Source: Paramecium sonneborni
Lineage: Eukaryota; Ciliophora; Oligohymenophorea; Peniculida; Parameciidae
Length of the DNA stretch: 64,000 nucleotides
Reading direction: 5' to 3'
Assembly (NCBI GenBank): GCA_905182985.1
Contig: CAJJDN010000144.1
Span: 11,389 to 75,388 of the forward strand
In this document: piece after piece, positions 1-11,589 of the stretch
Numbering within the stretch: the stretch's first letter is position 1
Layout: the number at the start of each line of letters is the position of its first letter
Position numbers and translations under genes: made by a program
Notes under the pieces: generated by a model
What the model was told of the DNA's origin: nothing
Databases searched by the model: none
The model's input: the letters and a program-made list of their open reading frames with translations, nothing else

Positions 1-383
1 CATTATACCAATTTATTTCATTTATTTAGAATGAATATGTTCAAATTCAAATGAAATATTGATTTTATTTTGCTCTGCTTGATAAAATTAAATATTTTAA
101 TTGAAATTTTATTTGATGAAATAATGTGTAATCATTAGATGTGTAAATTCTTCTTATGAGATTATTTTTTCTTTGATTTTAGATTTTAATTAGTTAATAA
201 TAGGTATATTAAAGTTCTCTAATTATTTTTCTATATGGATTTAAATTATTGATCAACTTTTTTATTTAAATTACATTTCTTGTTAAATTTTATTTCCTTT
301 GTTAAGTCTTTTCCAATTAATGAAGAAAAATCGCAATATGACTTATAAACATTAGATATTAATAATTTTTTGTTTAAATTTAA
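1..383. other. A/T-rich leader, no gene seen
   Basis: No frame here gives a convincing protein on either strand when only TGA is read as stop. It contains the promoter and 5' leader of the LanC-like gene, but no motif stands out. No telomeric repeat is visible at the window edge. Confidence 0.5.
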
Positions 384-1718
384 ATGTAAGGAACATTGAG
401 AGAAACTCAAATACATTTAACTAATCCACTTCCTGAAGAAAATTTGATTTAAAATGTCTTTGAATCTCTTGTAAGAGAATTTAAAGAGTTTCGAGCAAAT
501 GTACCTATAGGTTGTATAACAAACAAATGCTCATCAAAACAAAAAGAATAATAGGATCTAAGTATGTTTTGTGGAGCTGGTGGATATCTATATTTATATT
601 TAAGAATTTATGAATTTGTTTAAACTTTACCTGAAGAACTTCAATTTTTTTGTACAAGTGGATTAAGTGATTCAGAATTACCTGAGTTTTATAATCCATA
701 GATCTATTTAGATTTAGCAGAATAATAATTTGATGCTATGAAAATTCAATTTAAAAAGGAGAGGAACATCTCATTTTTAATGAGCAATTCTGCAACATAT
801 TTATTAGGCGCTGACTTATATTTTATTAAAAAAGACAAAGAAAATTTTTCAAAATGTATTGCTTAAGTTTTGAGTATCTTTGCCAATATTATGGCCAACC
901 CACATTATTTTTAATAAGAATTATTGTATGGAATCCCAGGATATTTATATATGTTTTTGTGGATAAATAAAAGATATTCAAAAGAGGAAGGATCATATCA
1001 ATTAGATTTAAGATCTCACATCTTTAATTTATGTAAAGTGATAGTGGGTAATTGCGGTTAAGGAATCATGAAATGTAAATTTTATGATTAGACATATTTT
1101 GGAGGAGCACATGGAATCTTAGGAGTTATATAAATATTATTGTTAAGTTATGAATAAGGAAAGGATTATTTTCATTTAAAAGATGAGAAATTTACATTAA
1201 AAATGTTAGAATCAATTTCATTGACACTAGATTACCTTTTAAAGATTTATTATAAGGAGGGAAATATTCCACCTTCAGCTGAAGATTTATTTAGTACAGA
1301 ATTATATTAATTTTGTCATGGAATACCAGGAGCAATAACTCCTTTTTTAAAAGCATATGAAATATTTAATAAAAAAGATTATTTAAATGGAGCAATTCAT
1401 ATGTCAGAAACATTATATAAATATGGTATGATTAAAAAAGGATATGGTATATGTCATGGTATACCAGGGAATAGTTATGGATTTATGTAAATATATAATT
1501 TGACTAAAAATGAAAAACTTCAAAAATATGCATATTAATTTCTACAATATAAATAGAATCCTCATGTATTTAATGAAGTGAAGAATTTCCAATTTTATGA
1601 TAGATTTGTTGTAGGAATGTCTGATAATCCTTTTAGTTTAATGTTAGGATCAGTTGGTGATATGTGTGCAATGATGGATTTTATAAATTATAAAAGAATG
1701 CCAGGATATGAAATTTGA
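384..1718 (+). CDS. LanC-like protein (LANCL family)
   Basis: Single exon of 444 codons with TGA stop at 1716-1718. TAA and TAG are read as Gln throughout. LANCL proteins have the alpha/alpha barrel of bacterial lantibiotic cyclases with a zinc site; mammalian members are reported to add glutathione to dehydrated residues in damaged proteins. The sequence shows GGAHGILG near residue 240, FCHGIPG near 311 and GYGICHGIPGNSYG near 353. These match the family repeats and supply the three expected zinc ligands, one Cys in the first CHG and the Cys-His pair in the second. Length is close to animal LANCL1 (about 400). I chose the ATG at 384 because an alternative at 320 is in a frame that closes. 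Family assignment is firm; the substrate is unknown. Confidence 0.9.
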
Positions 1719-1789
1719 TTTAAATATAATTTATTAATAATAACTGCTCCGTTTCTCTTGAAATATATATGTTAAGAGAACAGATAATA

Positions 1790-2305
1790 ATGCAGAAATT
1801 ATTTAATATTCAATTTATTCTTTTATTTTCTTTTAAAATTATTTAGGCTTTTTTTGATCAATGTCATTGATTGAAATAGAGTAATCACTTAATATTGGAT
1901 CAAGTAATATTTTATAATAATTTTTATAGTAATTTATAATTCTTTTTTATAAAGGGATGTGAATACTTACCTGTTTTAAAATAAAATCATTAATAAAGTT
2001 GAATTAATATTTTATATACCTTATCATCTCATATTATTAAAGATGGATTTTTTGACGTTATTAATCTAATATAATTGATTATTATTAGTGCTATTATAAA
2101 TCAAATATTTTCTCCAGCTGCATATAAAGATAGGTTTTTTCTAACTCGAATTATTAGTTAGTTTGCTTTAACTAATTACAAGTAGTTAAATTATTGGAAA
2201 TCAAATGAAGCATTAAAATTTAATGATATAATATGCTTTCATAATAATGGAATATTGTCTTATGAGAATACTCTAGTTTATTTTTTTTTCTAAAATAAAT
2301 CATGA
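1790..2305 (+). pseudogene. Secreted-protein-like frame interrupted by two TGA codons
   Basis: A 172-codon frame starts with a typical signal peptide (MQKLFNIQFILLFSFKIIQA) and runs to a TGA at 2303-2305. It contains two in-frame TGA codons, at 1868-1870 and 2000-2002. The later half looks coding (for example FSPAAYKDRFFLTRIISQ). No pair of GT..AG introns of normal size that I tried removes both stops and keeps frame. Likely a decaying gene; TGA readthrough or unusual introns are alternatives. I do not recognise the family. Its end overlaps the convergent small gene at 2300-2560 by 6 bp. Confidence 0.4.
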
Positions 2306-2560
2306 AAATGTTTCAACATAGACTTTATTGAAAATTCGGGCCTCAATAAATTTGGATATTGCCATATAATGATCTGTAATTATTTCTTCAAAAGAAGCAT
2401 ATTTAGCTGCTCTAAGCTTATCTTGGACAAATAATCTGTACCGAATAATGTTCTTCTAAAGAAATTTACATTTATTATGTGAATCAATTAAATGTATTCT
2501 GTTTTAGATGTTACAAATATTTACCTTAAAAACAAGAAATAATATGAGCATTCTTTTCAT
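2300..2560 (-). CDS. Small protein, probably secreted or membrane-anchored
   Basis: Uninterrupted 86-residue frame. The start MKRMLILFLVFKVNIC resembles a signal peptide or anchor. The C-terminal half is charged and well mixed (VQDKLRAAKYASFEEIITDH), which is what a real protein rather than a chance frame looks like. It ends at TGA opposite 2302-2300 and is convergent with the broken frame at 1790-2305. No family recognised. Because TGA is the only stop, short open frames arise easily in this genome, so confidence is moderate. Confidence 0.5.
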
Positions 2561-2708
2561 TATTGGTTTGTTTATGTAAATTATCTAAGAGAGTTTTAAT
2601 ATTATTTCCAATCACTCACTAACAAACACATTATATATATAAAATTGTATATTCAATTATCGTAATTATTCTACTACTAGCGTAATAATTTATTTTAATC
2701 TCTATATT

Positions 2709-3548
2709 ATGTAAAATTTACCTTATGATTAGAATGTATGTTTGTTAGATGTTCAAATTAGATACATCACTTAACGAATCGAAAATTAATGTGATCAAAT
2801 AGAGAATTAATAAGAACAATTAAACGATCTAAAAAAAACCATTTCTCAAAAATTATTAGAATTGAATGAAATTGAAACAAGATTAAGTAAGACAGAAAGG
2901 AAACAAAATCTAAAAATTTAAAAGAGAATGTCTTTTGATAACTTTGAGTTTTAATAGTTGTATGAAGAATACATGCTTGCTAAAATTAAAAATACTTAAT
3001 TTTAGCATCAATTCACTGAAAGTATGCTCAAATAAAAAGAATTGCAACTTCATAAAAAACACCTACTCAAAAAACTAGAATTACATCATATGATTAGTGA
3101 AGAATTAACTAATTAGAATAACACTCTATAAAAAGAATTAAAATAAAAAGCTGATTTTCTCAACAAATTTGGATAATTAGCCCATAATAAGAGAATTAAG
3201 AATGTTACATCCACCTAATCAATGAAAAACTATATTTCTATTTAATATGAGGATTAATTTGTTGCTAATCAAATTAAAACCCTTGAAATGCACTATTAAG
3301 ATAATGAAATCCCATTTTAAATTAAAAATAATGAATAAAATGAGGATGTAATCAAGCAAAAAGACACTGATGATGATTTGAGTTTAGATCTACCAATTAT
3401 TGAAAATCTCAAAGATGAAACTATTAATATTGAATTGAATTTAGAATAATCTGAAAAAGTTATATAGAGAACCCTATAAGAAGAGTTTGATGAGTGTATA
3501 TCAGATGAAGAATAACCAATATACTAAAACAGTTCACTTTTTATTTGA
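2709..3548 (+). CDS. Coiled-coil protein, function unknown
   Basis: Single exon, 279 residues, start MQNLPYDQNVCLLDV, TGA at 3546-3548. The middle, about residues 40-200, is rich in Lys, Glu, Gln and Leu with heptad-like spacing and looks like one long coiled coil. The last 60 residues are acidic (stretches such as DTDDDLSLDLP). There is no signal peptide or membrane segment. A structural or scaffold role is the usual inference for such ciliate proteins, but nothing identifies a family. Confidence 0.75.
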
Positions 3549-3661
3549 ATTAATACAGAATATTTAAATGAATAATTATTTACTCTCATAATTCTAAACT
3601 AAAATTTTTATTAAATTATTTATTTTATTTATGTTTAAGTAGTAAGTACAATTTGTAGACA

Positions 3662-4278
3662 ATGATTTTGAGGACATTCCAAAATACTCAAATAAAGCCA
3701 CATACTTATTTATTGATTTTCTTGTTTGGAGGTCTAACAAGTTTTTTTCAAGGACACCTATCTATTGGATTTTATGGTTGTGAAAAATTTCACATTTTCA
3801 GATCGAACTTTTTAGAATAAAATAAATGTTGATTCATTAACAATCACAGTATTGTTTTTTTTCTTGTATTGGGTTGTTTTTTTAGGAATATTTAAAATAA
3901 TAGAAATCCAAAATATAAAAGATATTATATTCTTCCTTTGTAATTCTGAGTTAAAATAGGTTAGCCTACTTTATATTTTTTACTGATTTGATAGTTTGAA
4001 TAAATGGATTCATTATCAAAAAGATATTTCATTCTCTAAAATGACATTTTGGAAGAATATAAAAAACAATCATATTTAGAAATCTATCAAATAATAAGAT
4101 TAATAATTATGCAAGATTTTATGCTTTTTATAACTTTTCTGATGTGAGATTATTAAGTATGTTTTTATTATTTAGATGTTAAAATATTTATTATATTTAA
4201 AATATACAATTTATAAGGAAATTCAAAGTCCACCTCCTATCTCAAGCATAATATCAACAAAAGACAAAAAGAAAATGA
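3662..4278 (+). CDS. Tentative multi-pass membrane protein
   Basis: Three introns (about 3830-3851 of 22 nt, a 35-nt one near 3960-3994 and a 32-nt one near 4146-4177) give a 175-residue frame that totals a whole number of codons. It has about four hydrophobic segments (for example YLLIFLFGGLTSFF, FFFLYWVVFLGIF) and a basic tail ending KTKRK. The 35-nt intron is longer than usual and a second ATG at 3631 opens another frame, so the structure is provisional. It stops 6 bp before the convergent AIM24-like gene. Confidence 0.4.
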
Positions 4279-4284
4279 AGGACA

Positions 4285-4956
4285 TCAGCAATAAGAAATG
4301 TATTAGTTGTTTCCTTCTTGATAACATTAAATTATTATGCATAATTTATTGATTAATTTCGAAAAGAATTCTACCTAATATCAATATTTGATTAAATTAC
4401 CTGGCCCAATCAATTTAACTTTAGTATTATCTTTTTGATTCAATTCATATCGAAGAAAATCTTACATAACTAAAATTGAATGCTTTTATACAGTAATAGA
4501 TTCTCCATCTCCAAGATCTTTATCTATTACTGTTCCATTAGTTTTCAAAAAAATTAATTATTGTTTCATTAAATCCTTTGAGAAGACAATTTTTTAGTAG
4601 GTTGATGAGAATTAAACAATTTGTGAAGTTTCAATAAAATCATTAGCTGCTATAATAGACGATTCTTTGATTAAATAATTATTAAATATAGCAGTATCTA
4701 AAACCATAACTTTTTAACTTTGAGCACTAATTCCTACATATGCAATATTATCTTTGCTATTATTCCCAACAGTGACTTGATTGTCAAATATTAAATATGA
4801 TCTTTTAGTTTTAATTTCAATGTTATCAGAATAATATTGTACATAATTATTTTGTGTACTTATTTATTCACCAGGTAGCAAAAGTATTTATGCAACATTA
4901 TCTCCAATAATTGAGAATTTAATTCCTTAAGTTAATAAATTCTATGGATATTCCAT
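4285..4956 (-). CDS. AIM24-like protein
   Basis: Single exon, 223 residues from the ATG opposite 4956; an in-frame upstream ATG opposite 5040 would add 28 residues. The sequence has the repeated beta-rich pattern of the AIM24/TIGR00266 family: LLPGEQISTQNN near residue 25, then FLKTNGTVIDKDLGDGE near 155, resembling the family pattern in which a Gly-rich turn precedes a short stretch ending in Asp-x-Gly-Glu. Yeast AIM24 is mitochondrial and affects inner-membrane organisation, but many homologues are cytosolic and uncharacterised. I see no clear mitochondrial targeting sequence. Family call is moderate and from memory of the pattern only. Confidence 0.6.
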
Positions 4957-5125
4957 TTATATAAAAATTATTGTAATTTCTTAGAATTTATAATATGATA
5001 ATCCATAGATTAGTAGTTAATATTTGTTATCTATCATCATAAGAAATATGGATTTTGAAATGATATTAAATATTTTGAATTTAGGAAAGATGAAATATTA
5101 TAGTATAATAGATATATTTATTCAT

Positions 5126-5356
5126 TCATTCCTTATACTATTCAATAGTATTTCTTAATGAATTAATTGCCTTAGTAAGTATTTCATTTTAATTTTAGAT
5201 TTCCATTAATATATCAACTTAAGGTTTATTGACAGATGATGTTCTTGGTCGACTGAGAGGTCTCTTTTTTTCAGAAGAACGCAATTTATGTTGTTAAATC
5301 TAATGTATTTTAGATATTGAGTATTACCATTAATTTATATGGTTAAGAGTCATCAT
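5126..5356 (-). CDS. Small basic protein, unknown
   Basis: Uninterrupted 76-residue frame starting MMTLNHINQWQYS and ending at TGA opposite 5128. It has a basic, Ser/Pro/Arg-rich centre (KKRPLSRPRTSS, a possible phosphorylation or nuclear-localisation patch) followed by an amphipathic helix (ILTKAINSLRNTIEQYKE). No intron or family recognised. It lies head-to-head with the trichocyst matrix gene, whose ATG is 79 bp away. Confidence 0.5.
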
Positions 5357-5435
5357 CTAATATTCGTTACTGTTTATATTTTAACATAATATTATAATTC
5401 GTTTTTGGAGTACTCATAATAATATAAATATAAAA

Positions 5436-6636
5436 ATGAAACATATTATGGTATTAGTGTTGATTGGATGCATCTATGCAACATCTATAACTGAAATGAC
5501 AGACAAACTAGCCTAATATGGTGATCATCCATTTGGAAAATCAATGATCAATTTGGTTTCTGTTAATATGAAAACAGGTGGTTCACTTAATGAATTGAAA
5601 CAACTATTATAATAAATTAAAGACGAACTTATAGCTCTCACATAATTATAAGATTAAGAAAATGCTACATTCACTCGTAGAAGTCAAGTTGACTTAGCTA
5701 AATTACAAGCTACTTTAGAATAAGCATAAACAGATTTAGACAATTAAAGATAAGAACAATCAAGTTTAAACAATGAATTAACTACACTTTAAACAAGAGT
5801 TAAAGAAGGTAATTCTTTTATTTTAAATTTAATTTGCAGATTAAGCCGCATTAGATAGAAACAGTAGAGGAAGTGGTGATGCTCAATCTAGATTAGATGC
5901 AGAAAATAATGATTTTGCTACTAAATATTAAGATTATAGTGATGCCATTTTAGCATGTAAAGAAGCTTAAAGATTACTTATGAATCTAAGAGGAGAAGGA
6001 ACATCATTAATATAACTTACGTATATCATTTATTTATTTCTTTGTTTTAGTTAAGATACTAAGAGCAATCTTCTCTAAACAAAAGAAAATTTCTAAAAAA
6101 TTAAAGAAATTTTAGAAGCTCATACTAAAAAGAGTTCATTGACTTTATTTTAACCTATTATTGAAGGATTAGCTGAAATGACAACTAAAGTTAACCCAGA
6201 AACTCTTAATAATGTTTTGAGTCTCGTTGCTCGTTTGATTACTGCCTTATAAGAAGGTTAAGATCAATTAGAATCTAATCATAAAACATAAGTATATAAT
6301 ACATTCATTTTAGGTTGAAAACCTTACAAGATTAGGTGATGATTTAAGAAACGAAAAATAAACTTTATAAGTCTCATTGGCTACTGCTAACAATAGACTT
6401 AAAGAAATTTAATCTAGACTTAATGAATTAGATGGATTGATTAATATTTCTAATGCTTTGGTTGAAGTTACTCAATTAAACATTCAAGATGCTACCAGAA
6501 TTAATGAATTAGAGGATTCAGAATATAGTAATCAAAAAGTTAGCAGGTATCTATATCCATTTATATATTAAGATAAACCGAAATTGATATAGTTGATAGA
6601 TTGATTGAATATATCAATCAAAAACTATCTGAATGA
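5436..6636 (+). CDS. Trichocyst matrix protein (TMP family)
   Basis: Five exons with introns 5809-5839, 6021-6050, 6292-6313 and 6547-6572 (31, 30, 22, 26 nt) encode 363 residues. The start MKHIMVLVLIGCIYATS is a signal peptide. The rest is almost all heptad coiled coil rich in Leu, Gln, Glu, Asn and Thr, with the short breaks typical of TMPs. These proteins are made as secretory precursors, cut and packed into the crystalline core of trichocysts, which expands on exocytosis. Family membership rests on overall architecture and composition; it could be any of the multigene subfamilies. This gene is strong evidence that the organism is Paramecium. Confidence 0.85.
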
Positions 6637-6938
6637 ATTGAAACAATTATATTCAAAAAATTATTCTAAAAAGTTTTATTTTTAATTTTATTGCTCCTTG
6701 CTTTCATTTTCTATCTCTATTTTTATTAAAATATATATTATTAATTTTATTTCTACAAAAATGGCTAAAGAAGACTAAAAATTAAATAAAATTGAATATC
6801 AAACTTATAAATTCTTAAGAATAAAATGACTAGCTTAGAATTGAAATTATAAATAATACTACACTAATATTTACATTAAAAAATCAATTAGAGAGATAGG
6901 CAAAATCATTTGCTGAATTACCTAAGCTTTAATTACTC

Positions 6939-8242
6939 ATGAATAAGTATTTAAAATAGAAAAAAATAGGAAATGATAACAAAAGAAAAAGAAATCATAA
7001 ATATTAGGATTAGAGATTACACTTAATCTTGTAGTTAAAAGATAAACTAAGAAAATTTGAATCAAGATATAATTAATAAGAAAAGAATAATGAAATTTAA
7101 CTAACTTAACAAATAACTAAAGAACCAAATCATTTTTTTTTGCAATGTAAATACTGTTTATATTTTAGATTTCAAAAGGGAATGATGGTTCTTTTGTATT
7201 TAAAAATAGTATTCAGTCTAAAATTTAATATCAAAAGATAGATGGTTGGATTCAATAATATACATTGAATATATTTACTAGTTTGGATTTTTAAGATATC
7301 ACTCACGTTATCTAAAAATAAGTTTAATTGGATTCACTATTTAGAGAAAGTCTCTCAAAAGATGAATAAAAAAATGAAATAACCTTTTAAATAGGATATA
7401 ATATTGATTCATTAAAGTTGATTATAAAAAAGTATTGTTAATTATATAATGATAATATGTTAAATTAAACCATGACTTTGAAGTTGAATTCAGATTAAAT
7501 TCAAGAACAGACTAATAAAATAAGAAGTATGAATTCCATACTTTAGTTTAATGACTAAAATCAAATACTTGTATTGTTGAATATTGATATGAACTGGTTA
7601 AAAATTTAATCATTTTGTTGTAAAACAAGAGGACAGTTTCAGGATAAATTATATACTGATTTAACAATTAGAAATCTCTCTATAAAGCATAATATTCAGA
7701 ATTGGTATAAAAAGAAAAATAATACACCTATTATCAAATTACCATCTTAACATACATAACAATATTAATTAAATTAAAGATTCTAAGAATAAAAATCAGT
7801 TGTATTACCATCACTTAAACCTTTATCATTTGCATATACTTAAATATAGAAGAAATACAAACAAATTAAAGGTTCTACAAGAAAAAAAACACCTGTACAA
7901 TAATCTGCTGTATAATGTCCAATCAATACTGTAGAATTCAAAAAACCAGATAACAATAAAACTGTTACTACTCGATTACATTCTAATAGATTTAAGACAG
8001 TGATTGAGATTAAAATTCTACAAGACAATAAATATTATATGCTTTCAGATTAAGCAAAAGATATAAATGTAAATTATCCACAATCAAAAGGTAAAGATGA
8101 AGTAGAAACCATGTATTCTTAGTTTTTTGGAAGTATAAATAGAAAAAGAGCTATTACTATTTCGAATGGACTTACAAATTAAATTGATTTAGATTATAAA
8201 TCAACAAATTTGGAAGATAAAATCAAATTCCATAAGTTTTGA
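6939..8242 (+). CDS. Hypothetical protein, basic C-terminal half
   Basis: From ATG 6939, with one intron 7147-7178 (32 nt), the frame gives 423 residues ending at TGA 8240-8242. The same frame reads as good coding sequence back to about 6770 but has no ATG there. The ATG at 6761 (MAKEDQKLNKIEYQ) lies in another frame and closes at a TGA near 6827, with no GT available to splice, so the true start or a one-base indel is unresolved. A 22-nt splice option would need one T less in the T9 run at 7133-7141. The N-terminal part is coiled coil; the rest is Lys/Gln/Asn-rich. No family recognised. Confidence 0.6.
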
Positions 8243-9098
8243 TATATCTTATATCTTTGGATAATTATCATACTAACATCAGTATATTTTTAGAAGCAAC
8301 ATTATCTTCTTCTACTTATTTTATCAGTCAATCATCCATTTGTATTTCATGGTTAATCTAAAATTGATTAAGGTTTGTATTCTCTTCACTTTAGAAATAT
8401 TTAACTTTATTTTTATTTATATTTTTTATCATTACTTATGCTTATTTCTATTACTATAGAATTTTACTCAAAATTATATTCAAATTCTCTATTTTTATTT
8501 CTGCTTGTATAAGCCAATTATTTTTTAAAATGTAATTACCTCGCCCTTTTGTTATGATATTAAATGTATACTTATAAATGAAAATAAAAAGTTACTTTCA
8601 ATTTTTATTTTGAAATTTTTATTGTCTCACTCATTTCGTGGCTATTTCTCAAGTATAATTTTAAAAAAGAATACTTTCTTTTGTTTAAATTAATATTTAT
8701 TGCTACTGTAATTAATTTATTGATTCTATCATTTTTTCAAAATATTTTCAATTTTTCTCTTTCAAAAGAAGAAATTTTTTTTTATGATCTACCTCTATGT
8801 TTCCATTTCTAATTATGAAATATATTTTTGTAACATATATTAATTTTTTTTTTTTTAAATGATTCATCAAAATAAAATTTAGACTTTAATAAATATATTT
8901 TGAATAAAAGTTCAGCGTTAATAATCGTTATAAATTTACAATTTATCGTAAATATTTCAATTCAATATAAATGGCAATTAGATTTAATTCATCTGTTTAT
9001 GTGCTAGTTTTTAGTGCATGAATATTAAGTTCATCTTTTCCAAAAATGAGGATAATCTAGAAAATTATTTATATAAATTGTGTTTAATAAAATAATAA
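8243..9098. other. A/T-rich stretch with short hydrophobic frames only
   Basis: Forward frames between about 8450 and 8820 read as hydrophobic peptides but change frame or hit TGA every 30-60 codons, and no splicing scheme joined them. It may be the remnant of a membrane-protein gene, or simply T-rich intergenic DNA. Confidence 0.35.
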
Positions 9099-9587
9099 TC
9101 AATTTTTTAAACGAATTATAGACCTACGAAATAAAATAGCATTTCCTATGATAATAAATTCTAACAGTAGAGGAAGCAGACAAAACAAACTAAAAATAGC
9201 CCAAATGTAATTATAATCCCAAGAATCCAGAATAAACCATGCTAAAATAACAGAACCTAGAGAATGCAATATTATTTCTAAATAAAATTAATGTTTATTT
9301 ACATGTTAACATAGTTTTCTCGAAATTCATCGTCCATCCTGTGGCAAGTATAATCATTTCAACAGCTAAAAATATTACTGAAAGTGTGACCCCAGCTTAT
9401 AAACTTGTTTTAATAACGTATAATATTACGAAGCTTCAGCTAGTTGATCATTTGGAAAATTAAGTAGATTTTCATACTAATTTTAATTAAAATTTGATAC
9501 TTAGGATTGATATATAACGCATGTTATGATTAATTGGACCATCTGGCTTATAAATTTTGCAGGCACTAGTATTTCGGCTGCGGACAT
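9099..9587 (-). CDS. TMEM107: TMEM107-like ciliary transition-zone protein
   Basis: Three exons, introns 9404-9429 (26 nt) and 9278-9302 (25 nt), 145 residues (human TMEM107 is 140). It has four membrane segments: around residues 12-28, then GVTLSVIFLAVEMIILATGW, LGSVILAWFILDSW and IWAIFSLFCLLPLLLEFIII. The order fits TMEM107: a polar loop after helix 1, Glu inside helix 2 and an aromatic D-W-x-Y pair before helix 4. TMEM107 belongs to the MKS module of the ciliary transition zone and controls entry of membrane proteins into cilia, fitting a ciliated cell. Assignment is by remembered pattern. Confidence 0.75.
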
Positions 9588-9975
9588 TTTAATTTAAATT
9601 TATATATTTTATTTAGATTCTTAAAAGTATATCAAGAAGAATCAATTCAAATTATAATCCACTAATTTTATCTAATTAATCATACTTTCTTTAAATTAAT
9701 CTAATATTTTTTTCAAAAAGATTTAATTTCTATTCATCTATGAAAATATTTTTAAAGAAAAAAAAATCTTTAAATAAAGGAATATAAAGATGAAAAATTA
9801 ATGTTAAAATTATTTATAAATTAATAATAGTCATTTGAAAAAAAAAAATTGTATTCTATTATGAATTTCTCTAATTTAGAAGATTATTAATTAAATGAGC
9901 CAAAAGATTTTTAAGATTTTTGAAGTATTAAAGAATGAAAATATTTATTAAGATTGAAATTGACAAATTAAACAA

Positions 9976-10866
9976 ATGCAAGAATCATAATTATTGAGAA
10001 ATTATCTAAGTATAATTGATTTATAATAACATTACCAATTAAACCAACTAATGGAATAAACTTTTTATTTATATTTGAATTTTTTATAATGGATAAATTT
10101 TGCATATGAGGTAAATAAACACAGATATCTAAAACATGAAAAAGAATCTATTTAAATCATTAATAAATTCAAATTAATGTTAGTTATTACATATTGAGAT
10201 TTATTAGAAAGTTGAGTTAAAAGATAAAAATAAAATAGATTAAACAAAATAAAACATAAATTTAAGCAATGAAAGTAGTTTTTTATGTTGATTCAAGCAA
10301 TTTATTAAAAAATTATAAAAAATAGTATAATTAAAAGTAAACAGAGCTTTATAAAATGATAAGGATGATAATAATTTTTTCCTAAATGTCTCGTTAACTT
10401 AAACTGATGAAAAATATAAATATCTGAATACAATTAAAAGATTTGAGGGCATAAATTTTAATCTTTTACAAAAAATTATAGTAATCAAATAATTAAATTT
10501 AATAGAAAAAAATAATTAGAACGAATTAGATTTAAAGATGGAAAGAATTTTATAAGAAAAAAAAAATTAGAACATTAATTAAAGTAGGTGAAAGAACAAA
10601 TAAAAAAAAAACTTTAATTAATTGAATTAAGATTAGCAAAATTTGGAATAAGAAAAATAAAATTAGATAAAGCTTACAAAATATTAAAATTGAAGTCTAA
10701 TTGTATTGTTGAATTATCATAATTTATAATTATAATCGTTGAATAACAAAAGAGTATAATTAGTCGTATGTTTTATTTTTTTAAATCTTTTAATAAATAA
10801 ATTGTTGATGAGCTTGTGAATTCTTAACTCAGAAAACCTTTTATTTTTATTACTTTTTTTTATTGA
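9976..10866 (+). CDS. Coiled-coil protein; frame needs one extra A
   Basis: Introns 10179-10198 (20 nt) and 10275-10297 (23 nt) join three exons into a long charged helical protein starting MQESQLLRNYLSIIDLQQ. At the A10 run 10557-10566 the frame shifts. An eleventh A would join ERILQEKK to the equally coil-like LEHQLKQVKEQIKKKL and carry the frame to the TGA at 10864-10866, about 282 residues in all. As written, it closes at TGA 10589-10591. Either the run is under-called or the gene is a young pseudogene. No family recognised. Confidence 0.5.
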
Positions 10867-11589
10867 ATTTATTAATAATGATATCAGCATATTCTAATCT
10901 AACGAATCTGTTTGCAATGTGGAATCAAATTATTTTTTGTAATTCTAAAATTTTTATTTGATATAATTTTGCTATTTTGAAATAAATAGATATTCATCTT
11001 TCTCTTTTTATAGCAAAAAGAAAAATAAAATTTAACCCATTTTAATTCTTCTAAAATATAAAATTTGTTTTTAAGAAGTGATATCATTAAAAGTTAATCT
11101 CTAAATATTTAGATTAAAAGCAATATCTTTAATAAAAATAGTACAAATTATTTTAATACATATAGTTTCAATATTTCAAAGTTTAATTGATTAAATTTTG
11201 AAATAAAAAGACTGATTAATCTTTTTTTTGAAAAGTTTAACAATCTGCATAACATAGAAATTACATATTAAGTAGATATATATTTAGAAAATAGCTGGAT
11301 AAAATAGAATAATTAAATAAATAATTAATAATTTATTATTTTTTGATTGTTATAATATATTTTAGAATAATAATAATATTTTATGATGGTAAATGATTAA
11401 ATAAATTTAGAATATAAAAAATAAATAATGATTTAATTATTTAGATGAAGAATAATTGAAAAAAAGAGTTAATTGGAAATGAGATAGAATTTAAAGAATA
11501 TTTGAAAATTCGAATAATCGAGATTTATATGTTTAAATAAATTTAATGATTTTAATATTTAAAAATACAAAATTTGTGATAAAAAAACA
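10867..11589. other. A/T-rich intergenic stretch
   Basis: I see no supported gene. Frames on both strands are broken by TGA or have very low-complexity composition. It contains the promoter of the importin gene immediately downstream. Confidence 0.5.

Noticed and set aside
1868..1870. Selenocysteine reading of TGA
   Set aside because: No catalytic context typical of selenoproteins and no recognisable SECIS-like element; two TGAs in an unrecognised secreted protein fit decay better.
10444..10505. 25-nt intron GTAATC..AATAG in the coiled-coil gene near 10481-10505
   Set aside because: It has good splice ends, but using it replaces a regular coiled coil by poor sequence and does not remove the need for a frame change at the A10 run.
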